Source: Robertkochia flava (GTDB lineage: Bacteria > Bacteroidota > Bacteroidia > Flavobacteriales > Flavobacteriaceae). Taken from it: a DNA stretch of 64,000 nt. The translations under genes were made by a program, and so were the position numbers. The stretch is taken from assembly GCF_020166515.1 (NCBI RefSeq), contig NZ_JAINZT010000004.1:186001-250000 (forward strand), in the 5' to 3' direction. Positions 7,269 to 15,604 of the stretch are shown here, one piece after another. The stretch's first letter is position 1. Every line of letters starts with the position of its first letter. Below the pieces are notes generated by a model, which was given only the letters and a program-made list of their open reading frames with translations, was not told the DNA's origin and did no database searches.

Positions 7269-8897
7269 TTATTTCTTTTTTACCAGGTAATATTTGCTGA
7301 CCAGTCGGTCCTTATAATTTCGGTCTCCCGGAGATGCGGTGTAATTGATGTCAAAAGTTTCCAGCAACTCAAGAGTATATTCAGCTTCAAAGATACGTTT
7401 AAATTCGGCTTCCTTTGAAGGGCCTACTAAAATGGTGAACGAAGTTTCTTCCGGTATTTGGTGGGGCAATTTCCCCTCTATATCGGGAGCAGCATGGCCC
7501 AGGTGCCAGATCATCTCGGGAGCGGGCTCTCCGAAAGCGTACCTGATCTGGTTCCGTTCGGGATAAGAAGCGATATTGTTAAAGTCCGGATTGGTGTATA
7601 AGGCCCTGCTCAGGGGCAGTCCAAAACTCAGGATACAGGCGATCAGGGCAAGACTGAGATAGAAAAGTGTCTTGATGTTTTTGCGCATCATCGCTTTAAC
7701 GAATAAGATTCCCAGGATGAAAAGTGAAATTGCTGAAAGCCAGAACCACAGTTGCAGTCCTTCCAGTTGGTCACCAAACAAAATGTATCCGGCCAGAGGG
7801 AAGCCCAATCCGAGAGCGCTCAGGATACCGAAATGAATATATACGGGCAACTTCTCCCAGGGGTTATTCACAGTCTTAAAGGCTGCGATTAGGTATTCCA
7901 CATAAAAGGCGGTATTCATGGCCATGGGAATAAGGACCGGAAGGAGGTATCTTGATTTTTTTTCGGGAATAACAGAGAGCAGCACTACGGCCGCCAGTGT
8001 CCAGATCAGGCTAAAGGTATATACCTTTTTATCACTTACCCTGTTTTTCAGATAGGGGTATAAAAGGGCGGTGAAGGCAGGGATGGTCCATAGTCCGCTT
8101 TGGGTGAAAAAGCTCCAGTAGTACCAGAATGGACGCACATTATAGCTCGACCAGTTGGTCGTTTCTTCCCTGGTGATCTCTAAGAAGGCTTCAGGGTCGG
8201 CAAAGCGTACATATACAAACCAACTCACCCCGATGGCAAGTCCGGTAGCCAGAAAAATAAGAAATGGAATTACCTTTTTCCTGGAGATGTCCTTTCGGTA
8301 AACCACCAGAAGTGCGATCATAAACGGCAACCATAGGGCATAAAGGGAAACCGGCCCCTTACTGAGAAAGGATGCAGCAAAGAACAGGGCTGCCATAAGC
8401 GCATTGGTCCAGGTGTTTTTACCTGTTAAGAACATTTTACAAAGAAAAAAGAGCGCACCCGTCATAAACGCGTGGGTGTAAATATCCCATTGTCCGTTAC
8501 GCCCTGCAAAGACGATATAGAACGAAGTGACCAGGATTAACCCGCTATATAGGGCGAATAAGGCATTCTTTCTTAAGAAATGAGTGATTTTATAAAGGAA
8601 GGCACTGAGCAAAATTGCGCTTAATGCGGCGGTTAATCGCAACCCAAACAGGTGATGAACCCCGAAGATCTTTGCGGAGACAGCGGTGAGCCAGGTGGGT
8701 AAAGGAGGTTTTTCATACCTGGGGAAATCATTCATGGTGGTGAGCACCCAGTTTCCCTGTGAAAGCATTTCACGAGCGGTTACAAAATTCCGGGCTTCCA
8801 TGATGTTTACATATAAAACATCCAGGTTAACCAGGAAGATCAGGGATGCAAACAACAGTAAGAATCTGAAGGGATATTTTTCAATCTGTGCTATCAT
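7269..8897 (-). CDS. GT39-type (ArnT-like) membrane glycosyltransferase
   Basis: A 542-residue protein with an N-terminal anchor, many membrane helices and a soluble C-terminus. The first periplasmic loop reads NIMEARNFVTAREMLSQGNW and YEKPPLPTWLTA, the catalytic-loop pattern of the PMT/ArnT superfamily with the key acidic residue in MEAR. Such enzymes transfer a sugar from a polyprenyl phosphate to lipid A or another acceptor on the periplasmic side. It overlaps the upstream doubled LABN gene by 17 bases and is downstream of a GT2 gene, resembling the ArnC/ArnT logic. Sugar and acceptor are not determined. Confidence 0.87.
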   Translation of the reverse strand: MIAQIEKYPFRFLLLFASLIFLVNLDVLYVNIMEARNFVTAREMLSQGNWVLTTMNDFPRYEKPPLPTWLTAVSAKIFGVHHLFGLRLTAALSAILLSAFLYKITHFLRKNALFALYSGLILVTSFYIVFAGRNGQWDIYTHAFMTGALFFLCKMFLTGKNTWTNALMAALFFAASFLSKGPVSLYALWLPFMIALLVVYRKDISRKKVIPFLIFLATGLAIGVSWFVYVRFADPEAFLEITREETTNWSSYNVRPFWYYWSFFTQSGLWTIPAFTALLYPYLKNRVSDKKVYTFSLIWTLAAVVLLSVIPEKKSRYLLPVLIPMAMNTAFYVEYLIAAFKTVNNPWEKLPVYIHFGILSALGLGFPLAGYILFGDQLEGLQLWFWLSAISLFILGILFVKAMMRKNIKTLFYLSLALIACILSFGLPLSRALYTNPDFNNIASYPERNQIRYAFGEPAPEMIWHLGHAAPDIEGKLPHQIPEETSFTILVGPSKEAEFKRIFEAEYTLELLETFDINYTASPGDRNYKDRLVSKYYLVKKK

Positions 8898-9513
8898 CTT
8901 GTTTTTTTAGCAATATGATGTTTCGGATATAAATTACAGACCCCAGGGAATGACCGGCAAGGAGTACCGGATCTTTTCTGAAAATAGCGTAAATAAAAAT
9001 GAGCAGGGCTCCGCTAAGGCTTAAGATCCAGAATCCCATTGGCAGCGAGGATTTTTTATTTTTCTCGGAATAGATCCATTGATACACGAACCTCAGGGTA
9101 AAGATAATCTGGGCGATGCTTCCCAAGAGCAAGAGCCATAAGGGGATCGCTTCATTTCGAAAGAGCTCGTGAAGGTCGTAATTATTGTTGTTGTACCCGT
9201 AGAGGATGATCAGAAACGGAAACAGGATAAGAAACCAACGCATCAATGCCGGTGTACGTTGCCATTCTCCCTGTAATTGCAGGTTTCTGATATAAATGAA
9301 ATACGTGAGTGACTGCCCCAGCATAATGGCGAAATCGTCTCTTAGCCATCCGTAGACAAACAAAAGGAATGAGGCCAGAAGGCTGAGTTTCCAGAACAGG
9401 GTAGGGGTAAGAACCTTTTTATTTTTCTCTGAGAGGAACCATTGCAGGATCAACCTACCTGAAAAAAGGATCTGGGCGGTAAAGCCAACGACGTAGATCA
9501 GCCAGGAATCCAT
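8881..9513 (-). CDS. Membrane protein with two tandem lipid-A-biosynthesis N-terminal (LABN) domains
   Basis: A 210-residue membrane protein built from two similar halves. Half one has FTAQILFSGRLILQWFLSEK and ends SLTYFIYIRNLQL; half two has SIAQIIFTLRFVYQWIYSEK and ends SLGSVIYIRNIIL. The QWxxSEKNKK and YIRN signatures identify the LABN domain, first named from the N-terminus of some lipid A disaccharide synthases, and small membrane proteins of this fold sit beside ArnT-type enzymes. The gene lies between a GT2 and a GT39 gene with overlap or near-contact on both sides, so it probably works with them in moving or using a polyprenyl-linked sugar. Confidence 0.85.
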   Translation of the reverse strand: MDSWLIYVVGFTAQILFSGRLILQWFLSEKNKKVLTPTLFWKLSLLASFLLFVYGWLRDDFAIMLGQSLTYFIYIRNLQLQGEWQRTPALMRWFLILFPFLIILYGYNNNNYDLHELFRNEAIPLWLLLLGSIAQIIFTLRFVYQWIYSEKNKKSSLPMGFWILSLSGALLIFIYAIFRKDPVLLAGHSLGSVIYIRNIILLKKQDDSTD

Positions 9514-9515
9514 GT

Positions 9516-10229
9516 TTAACTCTTCTTAGCGATTTCGTAATTGATATATTTCTTTTTCATCCACAGATAGGCAAAGCAGTCGGCAAGGGGACCCAGCAAA
9601 CGATTCCATAATCCAAATTTTGCGGTACCGGCAATTCTTGGAAAGTGCTGTACGGGTACCTGCTTTATCCTCCCGTTCTGTAACAGGATCATTGCGGGCA
9701 AAAATCGGTGGAGTCCTTCAAACATGGGAATACGTTTGGCGTAGTCTGTGCGGATAACCTTAAGCGGGCATCCCGTGTCATCCATCCCGTCATGGGTAAA
9801 AGCCCTGCGAATGCCATTGGCAATGAGGGACGACATGTTTTTGACAAAGGAATCCTTTCGGTTGGCACGTAACCCGGTAACCAGTTCGTGATCTTCGATC
9901 GCTTCGAGTAAGAGGTTGAAATCCTCCGGAGCGGTTTGCAGGTCTGCATCAATGTAACCGGTGAGCGGGGTTTCCACATGGTCAAAACCAGCTTTTATGG
10001 CCGCACTCAGTCCACGGTTTTCCTTAAAAAGCAGGAATTCGAAATTTTCATGGCGGTTACAGATCTGCTCGATGAGCTCCTGGCTGTTGTCTTTCGAACC
10101 GTCGTTCACAAAAAGTATCCTGGTTTTCCTGTGAGCGATTCGGGCGTAATCAGCAAGTTTTTCTTCCACCCGCAGCAGATTTTCCTCTTCATTATATACA
10201 GGAACAATGATAGTGAATTCGTATTTCAT
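9516..10229 (-). CDS. GT2 family glycosyltransferase (dolichyl-phosphate mannose synthase/ArnC type)
   Basis: A 237-residue protein. It starts KYEFTIIVPVYNEEENLL, the GT-A nucleotide-binding fold, and has FVNDGSKDNS, then GYIDADLQTAPEDF with the DxD-type metal site. The DDTGCPLKVIRTDYAKR segment is typical of the polyprenyl-phosphate glycosyltransferase subgroup. It lacks the two C-terminal membrane helices of ArnC, so it would be a peripheral or soluble enzyme like DPM1. It is first in the operon, with its own -7 element at 10251, and probably makes the lipid-linked sugar used by the GT39 enzyme. Confidence 0.88.
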   Translation of the reverse strand: MKYEFTIIVPVYNEEENLLRVEEKLADYARIAHRKTRILFVNDGSKDNSQELIEQICNRHENFEFLLFKENRGLSAAIKAGFDHVETPLTGYIDADLQTAPEDFNLLLEAIEDHELVTGLRANRKDSFVKNMSSLIANGIRRAFTHDGMDDTGCPLKVIRTDYAKRIPMFEGLHRFLPAMILLQNGRIKQVPVQHFPRIAGTAKFGLWNRLLGPLADCFAYLWMKKKYINYEIAKKS

Positions 10230-10250
10230 TTGGGGTATTTAAAATCTGTG

Positions 10251-10258
10251 CAAAGGTA
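10251..10258 (-). promoter_or_regulatory. Bacteroidetes -7 element for the GT2-LABN-GT39 operon
   Basis: On the minus strand the sequence reads TACCTTTG followed by C, matching TAnnTTTG. It lies 21 bases before the GT2 start and 16 bases after the end of meaB, so the operon does not need to depend on meaB transcription. Confidence 0.5.
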
Positions 10259-10273
10259 TGGCATTTCAGCGTA

Positions 10274-11329
10274 TTAACGTTCCAACTCCAGCAAATAATA
10301 TGCGGCGGTAACGGGTGAGGTTTTGTTCTCTTCCACCAGCCGGAGCTGTTCCTCCAGCGCTTCTTTGATCTTGGGATTCCTGTAGAACCGGAGTTTTAAT
10401 TGTTCATCTATGGTTTGTAAAAGCCAGTGTTTGTTTTGCTCGAGTCGCTTCCGGGAAAACCAGCCACTGGCCCTGGTTTCAGAGGCAAAACTCCCGATGA
10501 GGTCCCATACTTGCTGAATGCCTTCATCTTCCAGGGCAGATGCGGTAAGCACTTCAGGTATCCATTGGTTTTCCTTCGGCGGGAAGAGGTGCAGGGCCCG
10601 TTTAAATTCCACCCTGGCTTTTTGGGCATTTTTAAGGTTGCTGCCATCCGCTTTGTTAATAACGATGGCATCTGCCATCTCCATGATCCCTCTTTTAATA
10701 CCCTGGAGCTCATCGCCGGCACCGGCAAGTTTGAGCAGGAGGAAGAAATCTACCATGGAATGTACCGCGGTTTCACTTTGTCCTACCCCTACCGTTTCTA
10801 TAATAATCACATCATAACCTGCAGCCTCACATAGAATAACCGCCTCCCTGGTCTTTCTGGCAACTCCTCCAAGGGAATCCCCGGCAGGGGATGGCCTTAT
10901 AAATGCTCGGTTGTCCTGTACCAGCTCTTGCATCCTGGTCTTGTCGCCAAGGATGCTCCCTCCGGATACGCCGCTGGTGGGATCTACCGCCAGGACAGCT
11001 ACCCTGTGTCCTGCACCGGTGAGGTGTTTCCCCAGGCGCTCGATAAAAGTGCTTTTTCCCACTCCCGGAACTCCGGTTATCCCCAGTCTTAAGGAGTCCT
11101 GTTTGGTGCCGATACAATGTTCTATGATGGCCCTGGCCTGGGATTGATGGACAGGGCTTTTGCTTTCGATAAGAGTAATGCCCTGGCTCAGGGCCACCCG
11201 GTCTCCCTCTTTTATCTTCCGGGCAATGGACAAGGGGTCAGCGCCTTTTTTCCGCAGGGCGCGGATACGGGAGATCGCTTCCTCGTTGGTGTTAAAATCT
11301 TTTTCAGGTTCTTTGGTGCTTTCAGTCAT
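10274..11329 (-). CDS. meaB: Methylmalonyl-CoA mutase-associated GTPase MeaB
   Basis: A 351-residue protein of the MeaB/ArgK family. The P-loop GVPGVGKSTFIERLG is at about residues 84-98. Switch and base-specificity motifs follow: LAVDPTSGVSGGSILGDKTR, IIIETVGVGQSE, and VINKADGSN (NKAD). MeaB guards methylmalonyl-CoA mutase and gates loading of adenosylcobalamin. The mutase genes are not in this window, but a cobalamin adenosyltransferase is at 27 kb. The minus-strand sequence upstream contains TAAATTTG, a plausible -7 element, in the space shared with the divergent OsmC gene. Confidence 0.95.
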   Translation of the reverse strand: MTESTKEPEKDFNTNEEAISRIRALRKKGADPLSIARKIKEGDRVALSQGITLIESKSPVHQSQARAIIEHCIGTKQDSLRLGITGVPGVGKSTFIERLGKHLTGAGHRVAVLAVDPTSGVSGGSILGDKTRMQELVQDNRAFIRPSPAGDSLGGVARKTREAVILCEAAGYDVIIIETVGVGQSETAVHSMVDFFLLLKLAGAGDELQGIKRGIMEMADAIVINKADGSNLKNAQKARVEFKRALHLFPPKENQWIPEVLTASALEDEGIQQVWDLIGSFASETRASGWFSRKRLEQNKHWLLQTIDEQLKLRFYRNPKIKEALEEQLRLVEENKTSPVTAAYYLLELER

Positions 11330-11438
11330 GACAGGTAAGAAGAATTAACCAGGGATTTTGATAAAATTTACGACAAATTTAATAATTCGTGCAAGGAGTA
11401 TTGCTCCCTTTCCCTTATCTTCAGGAAAAACTAAATAT

Positions 11439-11864
11439 ATGGAAACTTTGTATCAGGCCATTGCTACCGCAACCGGGGGCAGGGCAGGACATGTAAAATC
11501 TGATGACGGACTTATTGATATGAAACTCGAACTTCCCTCAGACCTGGGAGGTAAGGGCGGTAAGTTCACTAACCCGGAACAATTGTTTGCAGCGGGATAT
11601 TCTGCCTGTTTTGGCAGTGCACTGGAGGCAGCAGCTAAAAAACACAAAGTAAAACTCAATGATGTGGAGGTCACAGCCACCATCGGCATAGGAAAGCACC
11701 CGGAGGAGGAGGGCTTTCTCTTAAACGCTGTTTTGGATGTATATCTGCCGGGGATCGATATGGATACGGCAGAGACCCTTGTGGAGGAGGCGCACGAGTT
11801 GTGTCCCTATTCCAGGGCTACACGCGATAATATTGATGTGACCTTGAATTTACTGGAGGACTGA
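11439..11864 (+). CDS. OsmC/Ohr family organic hydroperoxide resistance protein
   Basis: A 141-residue protein. The two catalytic cysteines are in AAGYSACFGSALEAA (about residue 53) and AHELCPYSRATR (about 118), the Ohr arrangement. GGKGGKFTNPEQLFAAGY is also typical. Ohr proteins reduce organic hydroperoxides in the cytoplasm with lipoylated proteins as electron donors. The ATG at 11439 gives METLYQA, the normal family start; an upstream in-frame ATG at 11358 would add 27 atypical residues and lies in the region shared with meaB. I see no Ohr repressor gene next to it. Confidence 0.93.
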   Translation: METLYQAIATATGGRAGHVKSDDGLIDMKLELPSDLGGKGGKFTNPEQLFAAGYSACFGSALEAAAKKHKVKLNDVEVTATIGIGKHPEEEGFLLNAVLDVYLPGIDMDTAETLVEEAHELCPYSRATRDNIDVTLNLLED

Positions 11865-11893
11865 AATATTGCGGAACGTCGCGTAGCGGCATT

Positions 11894-12847
11894 TTACCTT
11901 TCTGCAAACGTCAACACCGTTTGATTCTTATAGAGCTTTCCTTTCTCGAGTAGTGAAGAGGGGAAAGCTTTTATATTCGGGGCATTCGGAAAATTCTGTG
12001 TTTCAAGGCAAATAGCCGGAAATTTTTCCGGTGGCAGGTTACGGAATGGCCCCGTTCCGAGCTCCTCCGGGGTAAAAATGACCACCCCGGGCTGGTTGGT
12101 TCTCAGCTTCATTTCCAGGCCGGTACCCGGAGCGTATAAAATGGCCTGTGGTTCCTGCTTTCCAAGAACGAAAGTGTGGTCCAGGACTGTATTTTCAAGG
12201 GTTATTCCCAGTCTTTTTTCTGTAGTATGATCAAATGGGGTTTGGCTAATATCCAGGAATCCCCCATCCGGTACCTGCATGGTATCCGTAGACAGGATCC
12301 GGTCTGCGTTTAATTTCAGCGAGTGGTCGCAGATACTTCCCCCACCATCGAGGTTGTAGTAATTGTGGTTGGTCAGGTTTAAATACGTAGCACGGTCACT
12401 GCTGGCCAGGAAATCGATGTGGAGAGAGTTTCCAACCAGGGAATACCGGGCCTCGGCCACCACGTTGCCGGGATATCCTCCCTCCATATGCGAACTGTGA
12501 ATTTCATAGGTAATGGAGGGATGGTCTCCTTCATCAATAGCCTTTACTTTCCATTCCCGAAAGGCGAGCGTTTGCCTGCCTCCATGCAAATGAACTGTTC
12601 CCGACGATTCCAGCAGGTATTTCCTGTTGTCTATTTCGAACGCATGGTTGCCTATTCTCCCGGCATACCGACCACAGGTGGCTCCCATAAAAAATGGATT
12701 TTCCTGATATCGGTCCGCGTCGCTGTATCCGTAGATCACATTTACCGTTTTTCCCGAGGCCGTCCTCACGAATAAAGCAGTCATACTGGCGCCTGTGGAG
12801 CAAGTATGAAGTTCTAAATGACTATTTTTAATGATGCTGTCTTTCAA
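11894..12847 (-). CDS. Aldose 1-epimerase (galactose mutarotase)
   Basis: A 317-residue cytoplasmic protein of usual mutarotase length. NPFFMGATCGRYAGRIGNH carries the substrate-binding Arg, LHGGRQTLAFREW the first His, and TNHNYYNLDGGG the second His. ICLETQNFPNAPN near the C-terminus carries the catalytic Glu. The enzyme interconverts alpha and beta anomers of hexoses. No sugar catabolic genes flank it, so the substrate is open. It is divergent from the first ECF sigma gene; a minus-strand TAAATTTG at 12924-12931 could be its promoter. Confidence 0.93.
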   Translation of the reverse strand: MKDSIIKNSHLELHTCSTGASMTALFVRTASGKTVNVIYGYSDADRYQENPFFMGATCGRYAGRIGNHAFEIDNRKYLLESSGTVHLHGGRQTLAFREWKVKAIDEGDHPSITYEIHSSHMEGGYPGNVVAEARYSLVGNSLHIDFLASSDRATYLNLTNHNYYNLDGGGSICDHSLKLNADRILSTDTMQVPDGGFLDISQTPFDHTTEKRLGITLENTVLDHTFVLGKQEPQAILYAPGTGLEMKLRTNQPGVVIFTPEELGTGPFRNLPPEKFPAICLETQNFPNAPNIKAFPSSLLEKGKLYKNQTVLTFAER

Positions 12848-12886
12848 GAGGATCAGATAATTTTAATAAAGATGCAATTTTTTTGC

Positions 12887-12909
12887 AACGCGGCTTTATT
12901 TACCTCGTC
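12887..12909 (+). promoter_or_regulatory. Candidate ECF-type promoter for the first ECF sigma operon
   Basis: GCAAC (-35-like, AAC at 12887-12889) and CGTCT (-10-like, CGTC at 12906-12909) are separated by 16 bases between AAC and CGTC. This fits the general ECF pattern (AAC ... CGTC) and suggests autoregulation. The match is weaker than at the second sigma gene, where the -35 is GTAACC. Confidence 0.5.
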
Positions 12910-12956
12910 TTTATAGTGTACAACAAATTTAAGTAACCAGTCAGAAATAATCCGGA

Positions 12957-13505
12957 ATGTTTCAAACCGATCTGATAGAGAAGTGTCGCAGGAACGATCG
13001 CAGAGCTCAGATGAAGCTTTACGATAAGTATTGCGAAGCAATGTATACCATTTCGGTACGGTATCTCGGCAACCCGGATGATGCCAGGGATATCACTCAG
13101 GAAGCCTTTATCAAGGCTTTTCGTAAGCTGGAGCAGTATAGGGGAGAGGTTACTTTTGGAGCCTGGTTGAAACGCATCGTGATCAATAAGTGTATCGATC
13201 ACTTAAAATCCAAAGCCCTGCAGGTGCAATCCCTTGATGAAGGGTTTCTGCAAGTAGCGGCTGAGGAAGAGGGGCACTGGGAAGTGGAAGACTCCATTTC
13301 CGTGGACCAGGTCAAAGAGGCGATGGAATCCCTTCCGGAGCGGTACAGGTATGTGCTGATGCTTTACCTGATCGAGGGATATGATCACCAGGAAATTGCT
13401 GAAATTCTTGGGATTACAGAGAATACTTCCCGGACACAGCTTATGAGAGGAAAAAGAAAATTACAGGACCATTTAAAACATTTGTATCATGGCACAGGAT
13501 ATTAG
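12957..13505 (+). CDS. ECF RNA polymerase sigma factor
   Basis: A 182-residue sigma-70 family protein with region 2 (YDKYCEAMYTISVRYLGN, then DARDITQEAFIKAFRKL) and region 4 (LPERYRYVLMLYLIEGYDHQ, then ITENTSRTQLMRGKRKL). It has no region 1 or 3, as in ECF factors. The next gene overlaps it by 17 bases and encodes a one-span membrane protein that probably acts as its anti-sigma factor. A GCAAC...CGTCT promoter upstream suggests self-activation. The signal it senses is not known, though the operon's third gene makes an exported protein. Confidence 0.94.
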   Translation: MFQTDLIEKCRRNDRRAQMKLYDKYCEAMYTISVRYLGNPDDARDITQEAFIKAFRKLEQYRGEVTFGAWLKRIVINKCIDHLKSKALQVQSLDEGFLQVAAEEEGHWEVEDSISVDQVKEAMESLPERYRYVLMLYLIEGYDHQEIAEILGITENTSRTQLMRGKRKLQDHLKHLYHGTGY

Positions 13506-14094
13506 AGATCTGCTGAGCACTCAGGAAAGCTCTTCCCGTCAGAAAATGCCCGAAGGGCACCGCAAGCAATTCCGGGAGCTTCTGGATAAGGAATTCCCGA
13601 AGGAGAACAATGGGGTTGCTGTGTTCTGGCTTCGTATAGCCGCCGGATTTATCCTGGTGCTCGCTGTGGGTATATTTGTGTATGTCCGGCAGCAGGAAAG
13701 CATTTCCGAAACTACCCCAAAAGTAGTGGAGACTACAACAGGAGAAGAGGCTTCAGATAAAACAGAAAATGAGATCACCCTGGGCGACCTTTCCCCCGAC
13801 CTGAGTAAGATCGAGCGCTTTTACCTGGCCAATATCAATATGGAACTGGCGTCCCTGGAGATGAACGAGCAAACCAAACAACTGGTTTCCGGATATATGA
13901 ACCGCTTATCAAAGCTTAATGATGATTACAAAGCCCTTACTGAAGAGCTCAATAATATAGGCCCCAACCAGCAAACAGTGGATGCGCTTATCGATAACCT
14001 GCAACTGAGACTTGATTTGTTGTACAGACTAAAAGATCAGTTAAAAGAACTTAAACAAGAAGACAATGAAACGTATAGTATGCAAACAGCTTAA
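13489..14094 (+). CDS. Membrane-anchored putative anti-sigma factor
   Basis: A 201-residue protein with one membrane segment near residues 44-64 (VFWLRIAAGFILVLAVGIFVYV). The cytoplasmic N-terminus is short (about 43 residues) and charged. The periplasmic part contains GDLSPDLSKIERFYLANINM and a long helical region (LSKLNDDYKALTEELNNI) with coiled-coil character. It overlaps the sigma gene by 17 bases and the next gene by 29, a translational-coupling layout typical of sigma/anti-sigma pairs. No zinc-binding HxxxCxxC motif is visible. The anti-sigma role is inferred from context and topology. Confidence 0.7.
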   Translation: MAQDIRDLLSTQESSSRQKMPEGHRKQFRELLDKEFPKENNGVAVFWLRIAAGFILVLAVGIFVYVRQQESISETTPKVVETTTGEEASDKTENEITLGDLSPDLSKIERFYLANINMELASLEMNEQTKQLVSGYMNRLSKLNDDYKALTEELNNIGPNQQTVDALIDNLQLRLDLLYRLKDQLKELKQEDNETYSMQTA

Positions 14095-15604
14095 CCTTTT
14101 CCTGGTATCTGTCCTTCTGCTTTCAACGGCGGTGATGGGGCAAACCCAGACCAAGCGGTACAGTGAGAAATTTAATGTGGACGACGATGTCGAGATCGCG
14201 GTGAATACCTCCCATTCCGACCTGGTATTTGAAAGCTGGAACCGCAACCAGGTAGAGATCGAGGCCATTATTGAGATCGAAGGTGTTTCTGAGGAAGAAG
14301 CAGAGAAAATTTTTCGCGCCTGGAACTTTCAGGCGGTAGGAAACAGCAATAAGATTACCGTTAAAACAGGTAACGCTATTCACGGATCCCGGAATGACGA
14401 TATGATCATAGCCTTCAGGAGTCCTAATACCGATTTTGATTTCAATTATGAAGTAGAGGTACCCGATGTGGCCGCCATTATGGAGTCTTTGCCCGAAGAT
14501 TTCGTTATGCCTCCAATGCCCCCAATGCCTCCGTTGCCTGAGAATTTTCAAAATTTTGATTTTGATTACCAGGCCTATCAAAAGGATGGGGAAGCCTATC
14601 TGAATGAATGGAAGAAGCAGTTTAAAAACAACTTCGATGAAGAGTTTATCCGGCAGTACGAGGAGTGGGGAAAACAGGTGGAAGAGCTGTATAAGCAGCA
14701 TGAAAAGGCCGCCGGGAAGGATAAAGACCGTCAGAAAATGATAGAAGAACGGGAGAAAATGATGGAAGAACGGGAGAAAATGAAGGAAGAACGTGAGAAG
14801 ATACGTGAAGAGATCAGAAAAGAACAGGAAATGAATCGTGCAGAAACCAGGATCATGATGGAGAAGATACGGGAAGAATCCCGAAGGGCTAACCGTGCAG
14901 CACGCGAAGCAATGGAAGTCTATAAGATCAGGGTAGCTCCCGGTTCTGATGCCAAGATCTTCTTTTATGAACAGGATGGAATGCCTAAAAACCTGAAGAT
15001 TAAGAAGACCATAAAGATAAAGGCTCCCAAGGGTGCCCGGCTGGACCTCGATGTGCGTTATGGCGAAATCAAACTGGCCGAGAATTATAATACCATTCAT
15101 GCAACCTTGTCTTATGCAAGGTTGCATGCCCCTATGGTAGAGGGGAAAAATACCGTGATCAATGCAGCCTATTCCCCCATGCGGGTAGACTACTGGAAGG
15201 AGGGCACCTTAAATGTGAGCTATGCAAAAGTGCTTGAACTGGAAAGGGTGCAAAATATCAGATTGACCTCCGAATCCTCTAATGTCGCCATGAGGGAGCT
15301 ACAGGGAAATGCCATTATAAACGGGAGCTTCGGGGATCTCGTTATCGGTAAATTAAGTGACAATTTTAGCTCGCTTGACCTGGTTCTTGAAAATTCAGAT
15401 GCCTCGCTTACCCTTCCTGATACGTCATTTGATTTTTATGCACGCACCACTTTTTCACGGATGAAAACACCGGGAAGCCTGAAGCTGGACGTGAATGAAA
15501 TGCAAAACAGCAAGCAGCTTAAAGGGTATAACAAGGCAAAGGGCAGCGGTAAGACCATCCATATCATCGCCAACTACAGCAACCTGAACCTACAGGGGAT
15601 TTAA
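14066..15604 (+). CDS. Exported adhesin-like protein (DUF4097-type) with an inserted charged helix
   Basis: A 512-residue protein with a Sec signal peptide (residues 1-25, ending STAVMGQ). The N-terminal part and the part after about residue 290 look like the repeating beta strands of DUF4097-type putative adhesins (for example LDLDVRYGEIKLAEN and TSESSNVAMRELQGNAIING). Between them sit a Pro-rich stretch (MPPMPPMPPLPENF) and about 70 residues of nearly pure Glu/Lys/Arg helix with a seven-residue repeat (EEREKMM, EEREKMK, EEREKIR). It is third in the ECF operon, overlapping the anti-sigma gene by 29 bases, so it may be a target or sensor part of that system. Confidence 0.75.
   Translation: MKRIVCKQLNLFLVSVLLLSTAVMGQTQTKRYSEKFNVDDDVEIAVNTSHSDLVFESWNRNQVEIEAIIEIEGVSEEEAEKIFRAWNFQAVGNSNKITVKTGNAIHGSRNDDMIIAFRSPNTDFDFNYEVEVPDVAAIMESLPEDFVMPPMPPMPPLPENFQNFDFDYQAYQKDGEAYLNEWKKQFKNNFDEEFIRQYEEWGKQVEELYKQHEKAAGKDKDRQKMIEEREKMMEEREKMKEEREKIREEIRKEQEMNRAETRIMMEKIREESRRANRAAREAMEVYKIRVAPGSDAKIFFYEQDGMPKNLKIKKTIKIKAPKGARLDLDVRYGEIKLAENYNTIHATLSYARLHAPMVEGKNTVINAAYSPMRVDYWKEGTLNVSYAKVLELERVQNIRLTSESSNVAMRELQGNAIINGSFGDLVIGKLSDNFSSLDLVLENSDASLTLPDTSFDFYARTTFSRMKTPGSLKLDVNEMQNSKQLKGYNKAKGSGKTIHIIANYSNLNLQGI

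Noticed and set aside
14123-15127. 334-codon open frame on the minus strand
   Set aside because: Antisense to the exported DUF4097-type gene; its Phe/His-rich content is what the reverse of Glu/Lys-rich repeats gives.
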